64,000 nt of DNA from Hypericum androsaemum (GCA_963995505.1 OZ023182.1:11772707-11836706); one strand, 5' to 3'. Shown: positions 32,928 through 43,945, counted from the first letter of the stretch. Notes: a model not told the origin generated them from the letters alone. Numbers and translations: made by a program.

Positions 32928-35397
32928 CAAGAACATCAATAAAATTCTACTGTTTGTAAAAAAATGGCACAAGCATCTTTGAACCAGAAACTGAGCAGAG
33001 ACTCGACCTTAGGAACAAATTACAGATTATACTGGTTATAATTAGGTGAATCAATTAGGATAAGCCAATTGGTGTCAGAAAAAACATGGAAGAGTTTACT
33101 TTCCATTTCGAAGGCAGTAAAATTACATGGAGCACAAAATTTACTTACCCTGGATAACACCTGAAAACTGCACCAGATGGTAGAGGTTTCATTGAGTAGA
33201 CCGTAGTAAAGGTACTGCATTATATGTTAGATCAATTCGCATGGTTAAAATCATCAATGGAAGTGATTCCAGGAGTGAGTAATACTGCAGAAAATGGGAC
33301 TAGAAAACGACTCATCATTATCTTATGGAAGAAGCGTAAATTCGAATAACAGTTTAATTTGCAGGAAATTGGGTGATTCTGCAGAGTGGAAATTCAATCT
33401 GAACAGCTTGAACGATGTCGGAGATGACAATGAAGTGATGCATGCTGTGAGTATGAACTTGATAAGTATCAGCCAGCAAACAAAAGATACGATACGAGAT
33501 TTACCTGAGAAAGTAGCGCTTTAGATTTCGGACATTGCTCCCAACACCAACTTCCTCACTGATGAGGCGTGGATTCCACATAACTAGTGGTATCGGCTGT
33601 TAAAAAGTTGTAATGATATTTCATGTGAACGACATGATTATAGGATATGAGAGGAGAGTTGAGGGGTATCTGGTAGCTTATATCATGATAGTGTCAAGCA
33701 AAAGTACACTCTTGAGGAGCATTACGAAAGCATTCGCTTGTATAGAAGCTGCGGACATTGGAGTCTTACCGGATCTGAGAGATCAGATGCTATTTTCTCT
33801 ACACTCTTGAGCATCTGGTAATCGGGAACAATCATAACCACCAGCTCATCATCACTCTCTACAGGCTTCCTGTCTGTTAAACTAGAATAGCAGCAGGACA
33901 GATGTTTTCAGGCTAAGCAGAAAAAGCATAGAGGATGTCTTGTTGAATTTTTAAGGCCTAAAGCAAACACAGATGGAAATGTATGGTGCAAGTTTCTAAT
34001 CTCGATGTCAAATGTTGAACAAGTTTCTTTCTAAGGGGGAGGATCACCTTGAGAACAGGAACTCTGCGTCCGTCCACTGGTACTTTAGCAGTGCTGCAGC
34101 ACCAGCATCTGGGAATATGGCTCTAACTCTCTGAATAATATTGATATTCGACATATGAGCGAGGTTTACGTGAACATACTTCGTAGATAAGCAGCAATAC
34201 TTGGCACAATTGTCAAACAAACGATTTTTTCTGGATGTCTAAGGCTTTTGCAACATGTCAATAGAATTCTGATTTATCTAATTGATTCAACAGCTGTAAA
34301 AAGAAGAAGATACCTGCAATCCAGATTCTGCAATAAGTGTTTCCAAGAAAAGCCTCGATAATTCCCAGAGCTCTGCTTGAGCACCTTCGTCGTCTAGAAA
34401 CTGCAGTTGCGGAATCAGGAGCTCCACCTGCAAATGAGTTGAATCAAGCAAAACTAAATAAATGGACTTGGCAGCAAGAAAAGAAGAAGAAGCTTGATAA
34501 CTGTGCAAGTGGAAACATTTTCTCCTAAAGCAGACGAGGAACATGCCATTCTCAACCAATAATTCGCTGATTCTATCTCGTCTTATCTCAAGTTTCTCTT
34601 CTTCTCCATACTTGCTACTGACGGCTTACAATTGGAGGACCAAAAACTAGACCCTGCAAGCACCTAGGTATCAGAAATTTGAACATACTATGGCTCGCAT
34701 TCCCCCGGATGAGATAAACGTAGCAGCTGCCTGGCTTGACTGCTGAACTGCTCCAACCAAGTCCGATGGCAAACAGCTGAAACAAAATCACATGCCATTA
34801 GCAGTGTGCAACAAGCAGCAACCACCAAAGCAGCCTAGAACATTCATATTAAATTTACTATAACCATCCTAAAAAATGCTACTATTTTGTATCACGAAAG
34901 ATTCAATTGGACCTCATAGCTAAACATTTATCACAGGCTACAAGATCGAACTCACTCTGATACCAGCTCAAAATTCTACGTCCAACCCATAAATCTAGCA
35001 CAACACATTGGTTCAACTCTATCTCTATCATCTATCAACCAATCCCTACAAATAATTCTACTCAACCCAGAAAAGTTCAACATGAAACAAAAGGAACCAA
35101 CCTGTCATCTTCTTCCTCTCCCTCTTGTTGCACAAGGGTCTGAGGCTGAACATCAACCTGAGATACTGTCTCTTCTCCCTCAGGGCCTCCCTGGAACTTG
35201 TCAAACTTGGCAGAGACCCTTGTGCTTGGCCTGTGATTCCTCCTACTTGGTGAAATTCCATGAAGGATGATGCTTGGAAAAGATAAGGCATGAGTGGTGG
35301 AGGAGGTTGAGCTGCTTCTTCCACTTGGTAGAGTTGGTGATGGAGAGTAGTAGTAGGATGAGGAGGTTGGAATTGTTGAACTTGAAGCAGCAGCCAT
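32355..35397 (-). CDS. LOW PSII ACCUMULATION 3-like (DUF1995) protein
   Basis: Minus-strand exons in coding order: 35397-35102, 34776-34689, 34427-34314, 34130-34048, 33869-33770, 33596-33505, 33214-33149, 32671-32578, 32465-32355. Every intron is GT-AG and every join keeps frame, giving 347 aa. The N-terminal 60 residues are Ser/Thr/Pro-rich, a plastid transit peptide. The mature part reads LPSDLVGAVQQSSQAAATFI, VELLIPQLQFLDDEGAQAEL, AIFPDAGAAALLKYQW, ELVVMIVPDYQML, MWNPRLISEEVGVG, YSMKPLPSGAVFRCYPG, DDKDRPNRYLLAKE and ends SLLTQAASVFSSINRFMRAI. This is the DUF1995 fold of LPA3, which in Arabidopsis helps assemble CP43 into photosystem II. No single frame covers more than a fragment, so the gene is easily missed. 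Confidence 0.9.
32886..32926. repeat. (AT)n microsatellite in an LPA3-like intron
   Basis: About twenty AT dinucleotides lie in the intron between exons 7 and 8 of the minus-strand gene. Confidence 0.92.
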
Positions 35398-35812
35398 GAT
35401 TAAGCTTTCAGAAGCCAGCCAGTACTTGATTTATGGCAATTTTTGTTTCACTTGCAAGAGTTTTACATGTTCATCAAGCTGTGTAATTTTTGTTTCTTTT
35501 TGTTCAGTTCAAGGCAACATATGATAGTTCGTGTGGATTGTTTGGTTTTAATTCCTAAGTTCCATTATATTTTATGAAAGTGGAATTTTAGTATATACTT
35601 TTTCATGTTTGAAATTAAAATGAACATTACTCGGTGATGTAGATTGTAACGAGTCCTGCGACTACAACCACATAATCATGTTGTTGATATATGAAAGAAT
35701 CAGCGATTACATTTAAAGTAAAAACTTGTGACATACATTTGAGCCCAGATTCGGTCCAGACTAGGCCCACCAGGACCGCCTAGACCAAGCAAAAAGGCTC
35801 GCCCGTTTATAT
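35398..35812. other. Upstream region of the LPA3-like gene
   Basis: The promoter and 5' UTR of the minus-strand gene should lie here. AT-rich, with no clear TATA box placed. No other gene is seen. Confidence 0.5.
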
Positions 35813-35822
35813 GACAATACAC

Positions 35823-36274
35823 GGGTCTGGATTGAGCACGGAGTGAAGGGATTGATTCCGTACGGTTTGGAGTGAAGGGGAACCGCAGTGGCAAGCGTAG
35901 TTATGTGATAATGGCGAGTGCAGTTATGTGATAATGGCGAGCGCAGTTATGTGATAATGGCATGTGTATTTTGTGACAGTGGCAAGTCCCGTTGATGATA
36001 ATGGTGCGCGTGGTTTTTTTCATTTTGGTCCCCCATATTTTAGCATTTTTGCAAAAAGGTCACACTGGCATGCGTAGTTATGTGATAGTGGCATGCGCAG
36101 TTATGTGATACTGGCATGCGCAGTCACGTGATAATGGCATTTGTATCCGGCCTGCGTTTGTGCGTGGCTTTTTTTATTTTGGTCCCGAAATTTTAGCGCG
36201 TTTGCAAAAAAGTCCCCGCGTGTCTTCATTCCGAACGGTTCGGAATCTGAGCATTCCGTGCCCAATCCAGACCC
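35823..36274. mobile_element. Short TIR element with 10-bp target duplication
   Basis: The ends are GGGTCTGGATTGAGCACGG and, in reverse complement, GGGTCTGGATTGGGCACGG. They are flanked by perfect copies of GACAATACAC at 35813-35822 and 36275-36284. A 10-bp duplication and GG-start TIRs suggest a Mutator-like non-autonomous element. The interior (about 35890-36145) is a minisatellite. Confidence 0.88.
35890..36145. repeat. Minisatellite inside the TIR element
   Basis: Repeats of a roughly 24-27-bp unit containing gcagttatgtgataatggc. Three units are at 35895-35965, then a spacer, then three more at about 36066-36140 with gcatgcgcagttatgtgat. A gtggttttttt.attttggtcc block occurs at about 36010 and 36165. 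Confidence 0.8.
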
Positions 36275-36284
36275 GACAATACAC

Positions 36285-36516
36285 ACGACAATTTTAGTGT
36301 TGAATGGTTTCCATCAAATTAATCTCCTAGTGTTATTACCAAAAAAAAATAATTAATCTCCTATTGTTAAATGGTTTTTATGAATTAATTTCTTAGAGTA
36401 TTAGTGTTGAATTAATCTCTTAGTTTTAAATGTTTTCGTATATCGTGGTAGTATACTATGATCCTTGGGATTGCGAGCTTTCTATTTAGTGTTCTTGGGG
36501 TTTCTGTTTATCTTAA
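36285..36516. other. AT-rich spacer
   Basis: No gene. Short repeated segments (attaatctcctagtgtt and attaatctcctattgtt) lie around 36315-36425. Confidence 0.5.
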
Positions 36517-36939
36517 AGTCTCGAGGTATAAAAATAATTTCGACATTGTCAATATATTTTGAGGTACCCGGTGTAGTCGCAAGGTGATCGGGTGACCGGT
36601 TGACCGGTGACCGATGTGGTCCGAAAGTGATCGGTGGGTGGTGTTGTCTCAAAGCAATCACTTTCGGTTTTGAGTTGGAAAGAGGTTGTCGATGGTCTTC
36701 CCTTCATCGAGTCTGAAGATGGTCTTACTTGGTCGAAACCGGTGATGATAGATGGCTTCCAAGACCAAAGCTCTCGGTTCGGTCAGCTTCTCGCCTGCCT
36801 GGATAATGCTCCTCAGTAAAATGCTCATAACTTTCTATCTGGAGATCAAAATGAGACGATTCAAGATGTCCTATCTCCGAAGTCATCCGAGATGTCCGGG
36901 TTGTGCCCTCGAAGTTGGATGTCCGGGTGAATGCCGAGC

Positions 36940-37270
36940 TCTTCGGCCCGTGAGGTCGATATGTCCGGGTTGGACACTTCAGTCCATGAAGTCGATATGT
37001 CCAGGTTGGACACTTCAGTCTGTGAAGTCGATATGTCCGGGTTGGACACTTCAGTCCGTGAAGTCGATATGTCCGGGTTGGACACTTCAATCCGTGAAGT
37101 CTATATGTCCGGGTTGGACACTTCGGTACATGAAGTCAATATGTCCGGGTTGGGCACTTCGGTATGTGAAGTCGATATATTCGAGTAAGGCGCCTTGATC
37201 CGTGAAGTGATATATCCGGGTTGGGTGCTTCGGTTTGTGAGGTCGATATGTCCGAGTTGGGCACCTCGGC
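36940..37270 (+). repeat. 36-bp tandem array in the 5' LTR
   Basis: About nine copies of a unit containing GTCGATATGTCCGGGTTGG followed by acacttc.gt..gtgaa. The period of 36 bp is a multiple of three, so open frames on both strands read as repeated peptides (for example LDTSVREVDMSG). I regard these frames as accidental. Confidence 0.92.
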
Positions 37271-37409
37271 CCGCTAAGTAGGATTCGGCCCACTTGAAGT
37301 AGCCGTTTAAGTCCGCGTTAGACTTTAAGGCGGTAAGGCTTGCTTCGAGTTGAAGGTGGTAAGGCCCGCCTCTTGCTCCATGCTTGTAGGTGGGAAGATG
37401 ATTCTGGGT

Positions 37410-37840
37410 TCCAAGCGAGAAGCCTACGGCAAAAGGCCGAGTGAGAGGCCTATGGCGAGAGGCCGAGTGGCGAGAGGCCAAGTGGCGAGAGGCCGAGTGA
37501 GAGGCCTACGGCGAGAGGCCGAGCGAGAGGCCTATAGCGAGAGGCCGAGTGAGAGGCCTACGGCGAGAGGCCGAGTGGCAAAAGGTCGAGCGAGAGGCCG
37601 AGTGGCGAGAGGCCGAGTGGGGAGAGGCTGAGCGAGAGGCCGAGTGGCGAAAGGCCGAGCGAGAGGCCGAGTGGCGAGAGGCCGAGTGAGAGGCCTACGG
37701 TAAGAGGCCGAGCGAGAAGCCTAAGGCGGAAAGCCGAGCAAAAAACCTAAGGCGGGAAGCCTAAGGCGAGAAGATGAGCGAGGAGCCTAAGGCAAGAAGT
37801 CGAGTGAGAAGCCGAAGGTGAGAAGCCAACTTGGACCCGA
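37410..37840 (+). repeat. Purine-rich gagaggcc array in the 5' LTR
   Basis: Irregular tandem repeats of gagaggccgagtggc and gagaggcctacggc (about 14-16 bp), grading into gagaagcctaaggc. The open frames across it are low-complexity and not credible as genes. Confidence 0.92.
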
Positions 37841-38308
37841 GCGGGAAGCTCATTTGACCTTCGTAGGTAGGAAGGCGATTCCGGGAATAGGTCCAGTTTG
37901 GTTGAGGAGGCCGTTAGCTTGAGCCCATTTTGAGATTCACTTTGGGCCTGACAAGATATCCGTCTTGGGCGATGACGGACTTGAGTCAAGATTTTGCGTT
38001 GGAGATTCGAGAAGGTCAAGATGATCTATATTGTCCTAACTTGAGCCGAGATTCTCAATATTTGGCAAGACTTGGTAAGTTCCTCTTTAGGCCGCGATCG
38101 CTTGGTCGTCACATTTTGAAAGCTTCCTATTCGAGGATGGGATTTGCTCATTTAAGGAAGACGACTTATACTGAGCCGAGAGGATCCCGTCATATTAGGA
38201 ACAAATAACTTGAAGCGGATCTCTCGGGATTGAGACTTGGAGCCGAAGGTCTTGGAGGCGGTTTAGGATTTCCTATTCTGAAGGCGCGGAGGTTAGGTCA
38301 AGGCACTC

Positions 38309-38317
38309 TATATAAGG
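38309..38317 (+). promoter_or_regulatory. TATA-like box of the 5' LTR
   Basis: tatataagg, about 190 bp before the LTR end and repeated at the matching place in the 3' LTR (43743-43751). Confidence 0.6.
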
Positions 38318-38574
38318 AGGGCTCGGGCGAGAGAACGGACATCAACAACACAACATACAAACTACTTTACTTATCATTGTTGCTTTTCCTTTCCTTAGCC
38401 CGTAGTCCGTAGTTCATAGTTTAGCCTATCCTAGCATAGTTAGACCAACCTTGGACGACCACTCCGGATCCATCTCGGGTTACTTGTTCACTTATTCTCG
38501 CAACATATTTTTTGGCATGCTCGGTGGGACTAAGGAGGGCGTCTGAGAAGGTGGTCTAACACCTTTGCCCAGCC

Positions 38575-39835
38575 AAGGGTATCAAGAAGTTTATTGCTTC
38601 GGTTCTTTCTAAGGAGCCAATACCTTCCGCCTCTCAACTAAACGTGAGGAAGAACTCATCTACTGCGGCTTCCTCCAAAGAGTTGGCTGAGATCAACGTC
38701 ATCCCGATGGAGTTCTATACACCCATCATCCCGATAGAGACATATGCCGCTTTCCGTGCTCGGAAGCTTTACGAAGAGCCTTTTGGGTACTATAAGGAGT
38801 CCTCACGGTTGGTCATCAATCAACACCAAGGGATGAGCGTATCCACCGGATAGCTGTACCTGTCCAACCGGCCTGTGGGCAACCATGGACCTGTCATATA
38901 CCTTTTACCGCAGCTCCGCCATCGTTGGGTGTGTTCGACTATAATCTAATGCCCAAAATTCCTGTGTATCCCCCGTACCAAACAACTCCTTATATGGGGA
39001 CACATAGAGTGAACTACTCGGGACAGTACGAGATCGCAAAGATGGGGGCTAACAATGTCCAAGCGGGATCGAGCTGGTACCAATCGGCCCTGACCCAAGA
39101 CTAGTCATACCCATCTAGGGTCTCGGCAGACCAAAACTCTTTCAAAAGGAGAGATGTTGGCACGAATTCTTTGTTCGACTCAAGGATTTCCAATCCTACC
39201 TTGACCCTCCAAGTCATGGATCAAGCACAGATGGACCTAGACGAGGAGGACAACCGCCATCCCATCAATCGACAAGAAGAGCTCGATAAGGATGACAAGC
39301 ATAATGACGATGACGTCAACCAACAAAAAGAGCTCGATGAGGATGACGAGCTCGATGACAATGACGTCAACCAACAAGAAGAGCTCGATGAGGATGAAGA
39401 GCTCGATAAGGATGACGAGCTTGATGACGACGATGTCAACCAACAAGAAGAGCTCAATGAGGATGATGAGCTCGATGACAATGACGTCAACCAATAAGAA
39501 GAGCTCGATGAGGATGATGAGCTCGATGACGATGACGTCAACCGACAAGAAGAGCTCGATGAGGATGATGAGCTCGATGATGTCAACCAAAAAGAAGAGC
39601 CTGATGAGGATGACGAGATCGATGAGGACGACATCAGTCGACAAGAAGAGCTCGATGAGGATGACATCAACCGACAAGGAGATCTCGATGAGGACGATGT
39701 CAATCGACAAGGAGAGCTCGATGAGGACGACGTCAATCGATAAGAAGAGCTCGATGAGGATGATATTAATCGGGAAGAAGAGCTCGATGAGGACGACGTC
39801 AACTGTCAGCTAACATTGGGGTCTACCCGATGACA
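38575..39835 (+). pseudogene. Gag-like region with an acidic repeat
   Basis: A frame with KELAEINVIPMEFYTPII and FRARKLYEEPFGYYKESS (38644-38853) is followed by a stop-ridden stretch, then by 39234-39812, where a repeated unit encodes E-E-L-D-E-D-D-E-L-D-D-x-D-V-N-x-Q. About twelve units of varying length can be counted, giving an extremely acidic Asp/Glu segment. Two in-frame TAA codons (39495-39497 and 39738-39740) interrupt it, both at positions where neighbouring units have CAA or CGA. The function of the acidic segment is unknown. The antisense Ser-rich frames (39221-39802) are shadows. Confidence 0.6.
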
Positions 39836-40280
39836 AGGGATAGAAGGGCAACCCTTATCTTCCCAATCTGAGAATTTCAACCCGCATCAATTCTTGGAGG
39901 ACCAGTCATCGATGGGTCCTCACCGTATTGCTCATATCGCCATAGTTGGCTTCGACCGAAGTCAAAAAAGAAATCCCAAGCAAGAGAAGGCCAATCCTAA
40001 GACCCGAAGGGCAAGACTCGGGGAGCAGGGATGACCAGACCCTAAGAAAGCAAAAGTTGATCCTAAGACCCTAGAGGCAAGACTCGGAGGACACAGAAGG
40101 CCACCTGATAACGATATACTAAATGCTCACAAATCCTTTCGTTCAAAGGGAGTCAATCATCCCAAGCGAGGGAAGGCTGACCTTAAGACCCGGGAGGAAA
40201 AACTCGGGGGGCAATGACGACCACCCGATAGCGGTATACCAAAAACTCAGAAGTTCTACCCTTCGAGGGAAGTCAACAAG

Positions 40281-41246
40281 ATGTGGAGGCTTCGTCATCC
40301 CCGTACCAAGGTAGACCTTCAAGACGGGTCCAACCCACACCGATACTCTTTCAAGAGACTTGGAGATAAGAGGATCACCCTTGATCTACCAACGCGAGAC
40401 GTCCTGACTAAGACTCAGAGACGTCGCCTTGAGAGGAAGGTCCAGAAACAAAAGCAAGCCATCAAGGACCTCGAAAGGTAACTCACAGAGCAAAGGGTTC
40501 AGTTGGAAAAACAAAAGGTGCTCCTAGCTCGCCCACGAGTTGAACACCAATAGACCCAGACCTGAGGCCGGGCCAAAAAGGTTGAAGCCTCTAAGACAGT
40601 CAAGGGAAAGGATCTCAAGCACATCAAGGAGGTTTGGCCAAAGGCACCCAAAAATCGACACAAGAAGTTGATCCGGGAGTGGGTACCTAAAGCGAGAAGC
40701 AAGATCCATTCCAAGGAAGGTAACCTTCGTAAGGGCAAGGACGATTGGAAGGAAAAAGATGTCTCGGTCAGTTTTGACATTGGTTATGTTAAGTTTAGAG
40801 ACTTCCCAGACAAGGTGTCGATCCGCAAGTTGTTCACCCTCCCGGCCATCTTTAGGCCGAAACTCAACCAACTTAGTCTTCTGAAGGGGGACATGAGTGA
40901 GGAAGATACACCTAAGCCACAGATAGGAGAGATGTCATATATCGTTCCCATTGTGGAAGCCTTCAATGGCAATGTCACCATTGTGAGGCCAACCCAAAGA
41001 ATAGGCGGGCACAAAAAACCTTTTTGCATCACGGTTCACATACTTGGGGAGCCGATCAAGAGAGTACCCGTGGATGGCATGGGTGTGACAAACACCTTTC
41101 TTCAGTTGCTCCTCAGGGATGGCAATAAGGAAAAAGAGAATGTCAGCCCGACTGGTATAGTCATGACCAACCTTAACGGGAAAGGGCGAGACTTGATCTG
41201 CTCCGGTCTGGTAATCCCATCTTCCATCCACCAATGTCCAATCTGA
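40281..41246 (+). pseudogene. Tat-like protease region, degenerate
   Basis: A basic, Lys-rich segment (RRLERKVQKQKQAIKDLER) is followed after stops and frame changes by 40668-41246. The last part reads KPFCITVHILGEPIKRVPVD then GMGVTNTFLQLLLRDG and NLNGKGRDLI. The layout, a beta-strand then V-D-G-x-x-x-x-N-x-x, matches the protease of Tat-lineage gypsy elements, where V-D-G-G-A/S-x-x-N-x-x-P is usual. The active-site Asp-Gly pair is partly kept. Identification is by pattern only. Confidence 0.5.
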
Positions 41247-41700
41247 TGGAAGTCAGATGGAAATGTGGAGATTATGATGGCCTATGCATGTCCATTCATC
41301 CCGGCCATATGCTACATAGAGGCGACCTTCAATGACGGAACCACAATACCAATAAGGGTGGTCTATAGCTACATAGATGGCTGGTTTGCCTAGTGTGCTA
41401 GTTCGATCAGGCAAAATTTTCTTTCAACCCAACGACCGATTAGTGCCACACCCGGGGGGCAAGTACTCCCCATTACTTTTGGAAAATAAAGCAATAGGCG
41501 AGGTGACAAGGTGATTGGAGGTTTACACCTTATCACCTTATAACTCGGCCGGGTATGTCATCAGGACAGCGGCCTAGACCTCTTTGAGCTGCTCATCTTC
41601 ATTCCGTTTCAAGTTAGCTGGCAGGTGCCAAGTCGAAGATATAGGACCATGTTAGTACTTCTCGCCTGACCGCACCGAAGTATTAACGAGCGGGGGGCAT
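41247..41700 (+). other. 3' internal end of the large element
   Basis: Stop-ridden and no domain recognised. It ends with cgagcggggggcat, a short purine tract of the sort expected just before a 3' LTR. Confidence 0.55.
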
Positions 41701-42334
41701 TGTTGAGGTATAAAAATAATCTCGACATTGTCAATATATTTTGAGGTACCCGTGTGGTCGCAAAGTGATCGAGTGACCGGTTGACCGGTGACCGATGTGG
41801 TCTGAAAGTGATCGGTGGGTGGTGTTGTCTCAAAGTAATCACTTTCGGTTTTGAGTTGGAAAGAGATTGTCGATGGTCTTCCCTTCATCGAGCCCGAAGA
41901 TGGTCTTACTTGGTCAAAACCGGTGATGATAGACGGCTTCCAAGACCAAAGCTCCCGGTTCGGTCAGCTTCTCACCTGCCTGGATAACACTCCTCAGTAA
42001 AATACTCATAACTTTCTATCTGGAGATCAAAATGAGACGATTCAAGTTTCTATGTTTCTATGGAAAGCTAAGACGCGGATATACAACTCTTTAGTTTACA
42101 ACATTTTTTGATTCGGAGCAGAAGGAGGACAAAAATGTAGTTTAACAAGGATATTTGCTCTGAGTTCGAAGGTGGACGCCCCATCCGTGAAGTCCGAGTG
42201 GGCACCCCAAAGTTGTCCGAGTGGGCGTCCCATCCTTGAAGTTTGAGTAGATGTCCTATCTCCAAAGTCATCCAGGATGTCCGGGTTGTACCCTAGAAGT
42301 TGGATGTCCGGGTGAACGCCTAGCTCTTCGGCCC

Positions 42335-42660
42335 GTGAGCTCGATATGTCTGGGTTGGACACTTCAGTCTGTGAAGTCGATATGTCAGAGTTGGACACTT
42401 CAGTCCGTGAAGTCTATATGTCCGGGTTGGATACTTCAATCCGTGAAGTCGATATGTTCGGGTTGGACACTTCAGTCCGTGAAATCTATATGTCCGGGTT
42501 GGACACTTCGGTACATGAAGTCGATATGTCCGGGTTGGGCACTTCGGTACGTGAAGTCGATATATTCGGGTAAGGTGCCTTGATCCGTGAAGTAATATAT
42601 CCGGGTTGGGCGCTTCGGCTTGTGAGGTCGATATGTCCGAGTTGGGCACCTCGGCCCGCT
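42335..42660 (+). repeat. 36-bp tandem array in the 3' LTR
   Basis: About nine units, counterpart of 36940-37270. Individual units differ between LTRs (for example gtcgatatgtcagagttgg here), so the arrays have evolved separately since insertion. Confidence 0.9.
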
Positions 42661-42824
42661 AAGTAGGATGTCCGAGTTGGACCACTCGGCCCACTTGAAG
42701 TGGCCATTTAAGTCTGCGTCAGACTTTAAGACAGTAAGGCCCGCTTCGAGTTGAAGGTGGTAAGGCCCGCCTCTTGCTCCATGCTTGTAGGTGGGAAGAT
42801 GATTCTGGGTTCCAAGCGAGAAGC

Positions 42825-43265
42825 CTACGGCAAGAGGCCGAGTGAGAGGCCTATGGCGGGAGGCCGAGTGGCGAGAGGCCGAGTGAGAGGCCTACAGCGA
42901 GAGGCCTATGGCGAGAGGCCGAGTGGCGAGAGGCCGAGTGAGAGGTCTAGGCGAGAGGCCGAGCGAGAGGTCGAGTGGCAAAAGGCCGAGCGAGAGGTCG
43001 AGTGGCGAGAGGCCGAGTGGGGAAAGGCCGAGCGAGTGGCCGAGTGGCGAAAGGTCAAGCGAGAGGCCGAATGGCGAAAGGCCAAGCGAGAGGCCGAGTG
43101 AGAGGCCTACGGCAAAAGGCTGAGCGAGAAGCCTAAGGCGGAAAGCCGAGCGAGAAACCTAAGGCGGAAAGCCGAGCGAGAAACCTAAGGCTCCCCTAAG
43201 GCGAGAAGATGAGCGAGGAGCCTAAGGCGAGAAGTCGAGCGAGAAGCCGAAGGTGAGAAGCCAAC
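42825..43265 (+). repeat. gagaggcc array in the 3' LTR
   Basis: Counterpart of 37410-37840 with a different order and number of units, including a local duplication of gaaagccgagcgagaaacctaag at about 43141-43187. Confidence 0.9.
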
Positions 43266-43742
43266 TTGGACCCGAGCGGGAAGCTCATTTGACCTTCGTA
43301 GATAGGAAGACGATTCTGGGAATAGGTCCACTTTGGTTGAGGAGGCCGTTAGCTTGAGCCCATTTTGAGATTCACTTGGGCCTGACGAGATATCCGTCTT
43401 TGGCGATGACGGACTTGAGTCAAGATTTTGCGTGGAAGATTCGAGAAGGTCAAGATGATCTATATTGTCCTAACTTGAGCCGAGATTCTCAATATTTGGC
43501 AAGACTTGGTAAGTTCCTCTTTAGGCCGCGATCGCTTGGTCGTCACATTTTGAAAGCTTTCTATTCGAGGACAGAATTTGCTCATTTAAGGAAGACGGCT
43601 TATACTGAGCCGAGAGGATCCCATCATATTAGGAACAAATAACTTGAAGCGGATCTCTCAGGATTGAGACTTGGAGCCGAAGGTCTTAGAGGCGGTTTAG
43701 AATTTTCTATTCTGAAGGCGCGGAGGTTAGGTCAAGGCACTC

Positions 43743-43751
43743 TATATAAGG
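43743..43751 (+). promoter_or_regulatory. TATA-like box of the 3' LTR
   Basis: tatataagg at the position equivalent to 38309-38317 in the 5' LTR. Confidence 0.55.
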
Positions 43752-43945
43752 AGGGCTCGGGCGAGAGAACGGACATCAACAACACAACATACAAACTACT
43801 TTACTTATCATTGTTGCTTTTTCTTTCCTTAGCCTGTAATCCGTAGTTCATAGTTTAGCCTAGCCTAGCATAGTTAGACCGACCTTGGGACGACCACTCC
43901 AGATCCGTCTCGGGTTAGTTGTTCACTTATTCTCGCAACAAGTCT

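Larger units (their letters stand above)
36522..38505 (+). repeat. 5' LTR of the large element
   Basis: About 1,985 bp. It contains two tandem arrays (below) and a TATA-like box, tatataagg, at 38309-38317. Compared with the 3' LTR it lacks 204 bp after the ttcaag at about 36865. Confidence 0.88.
36522..43940 (+). mobile_element. Large LTR retrotransposon with repeat-laden LTRs
   Basis: LTRs at 36522-38505 and 41701-43940 both run from GAGGTATAAAAATAAT to TTATTCTCGCAACA. The sequence AGTCT at 36517-36521 and 43941-43945 is the target duplication; the 5' LTR appears to have lost its first three bases (TGT). The 3.2-kb interior holds an acidic-repeat open region and a protease-like region resembling Tat-lineage gypsy elements. 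No reverse transcriptase, RNase H or integrase is recognisable. It is therefore non-autonomous or gutted, and I cannot be sure of the superfamily beyond gypsy-like. Confidence 0.85.
41701..43940 (+). repeat. 3' LTR of the large element
   Basis: 2,240 bp, starting TGTTGAGGTATAAAA and ending CTCGCAACA. It keeps the 204-bp segment (42047-42250) missing from the 5' LTR and contains the same two tandem arrays with different copy numbers. Confidence 0.9.

Noticed and set aside
32120..33810. Four + strand frames that could be a small gene cluster
   Set aside because: They overlap minus-strand exons, splice sites and introns of the LPA3-like gene, whose joined product is coherent.
36940..37270. Evenly spaced 36-bp repeats considered as a CRISPR-like array
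   Set aside because: This is plant nuclear DNA. The repeats are contiguous degenerate units with no unique spacers, and a second copy lies in the other LTR.
36752..37631. Repeat-peptide frames on both strands (36-bp periodic and arginine-rich), which could look like a new repeat protein
   Set aside because: They fall in LTR tandem arrays. The frames exist because the period is a multiple of three and the array lacks stops.
39221..39802. 193-codon serine-rich minus-strand frame and a hydrophobic one beside it
   Set aside because: Antisense of the Asp/Glu repeat. The + strand has the codon structure.
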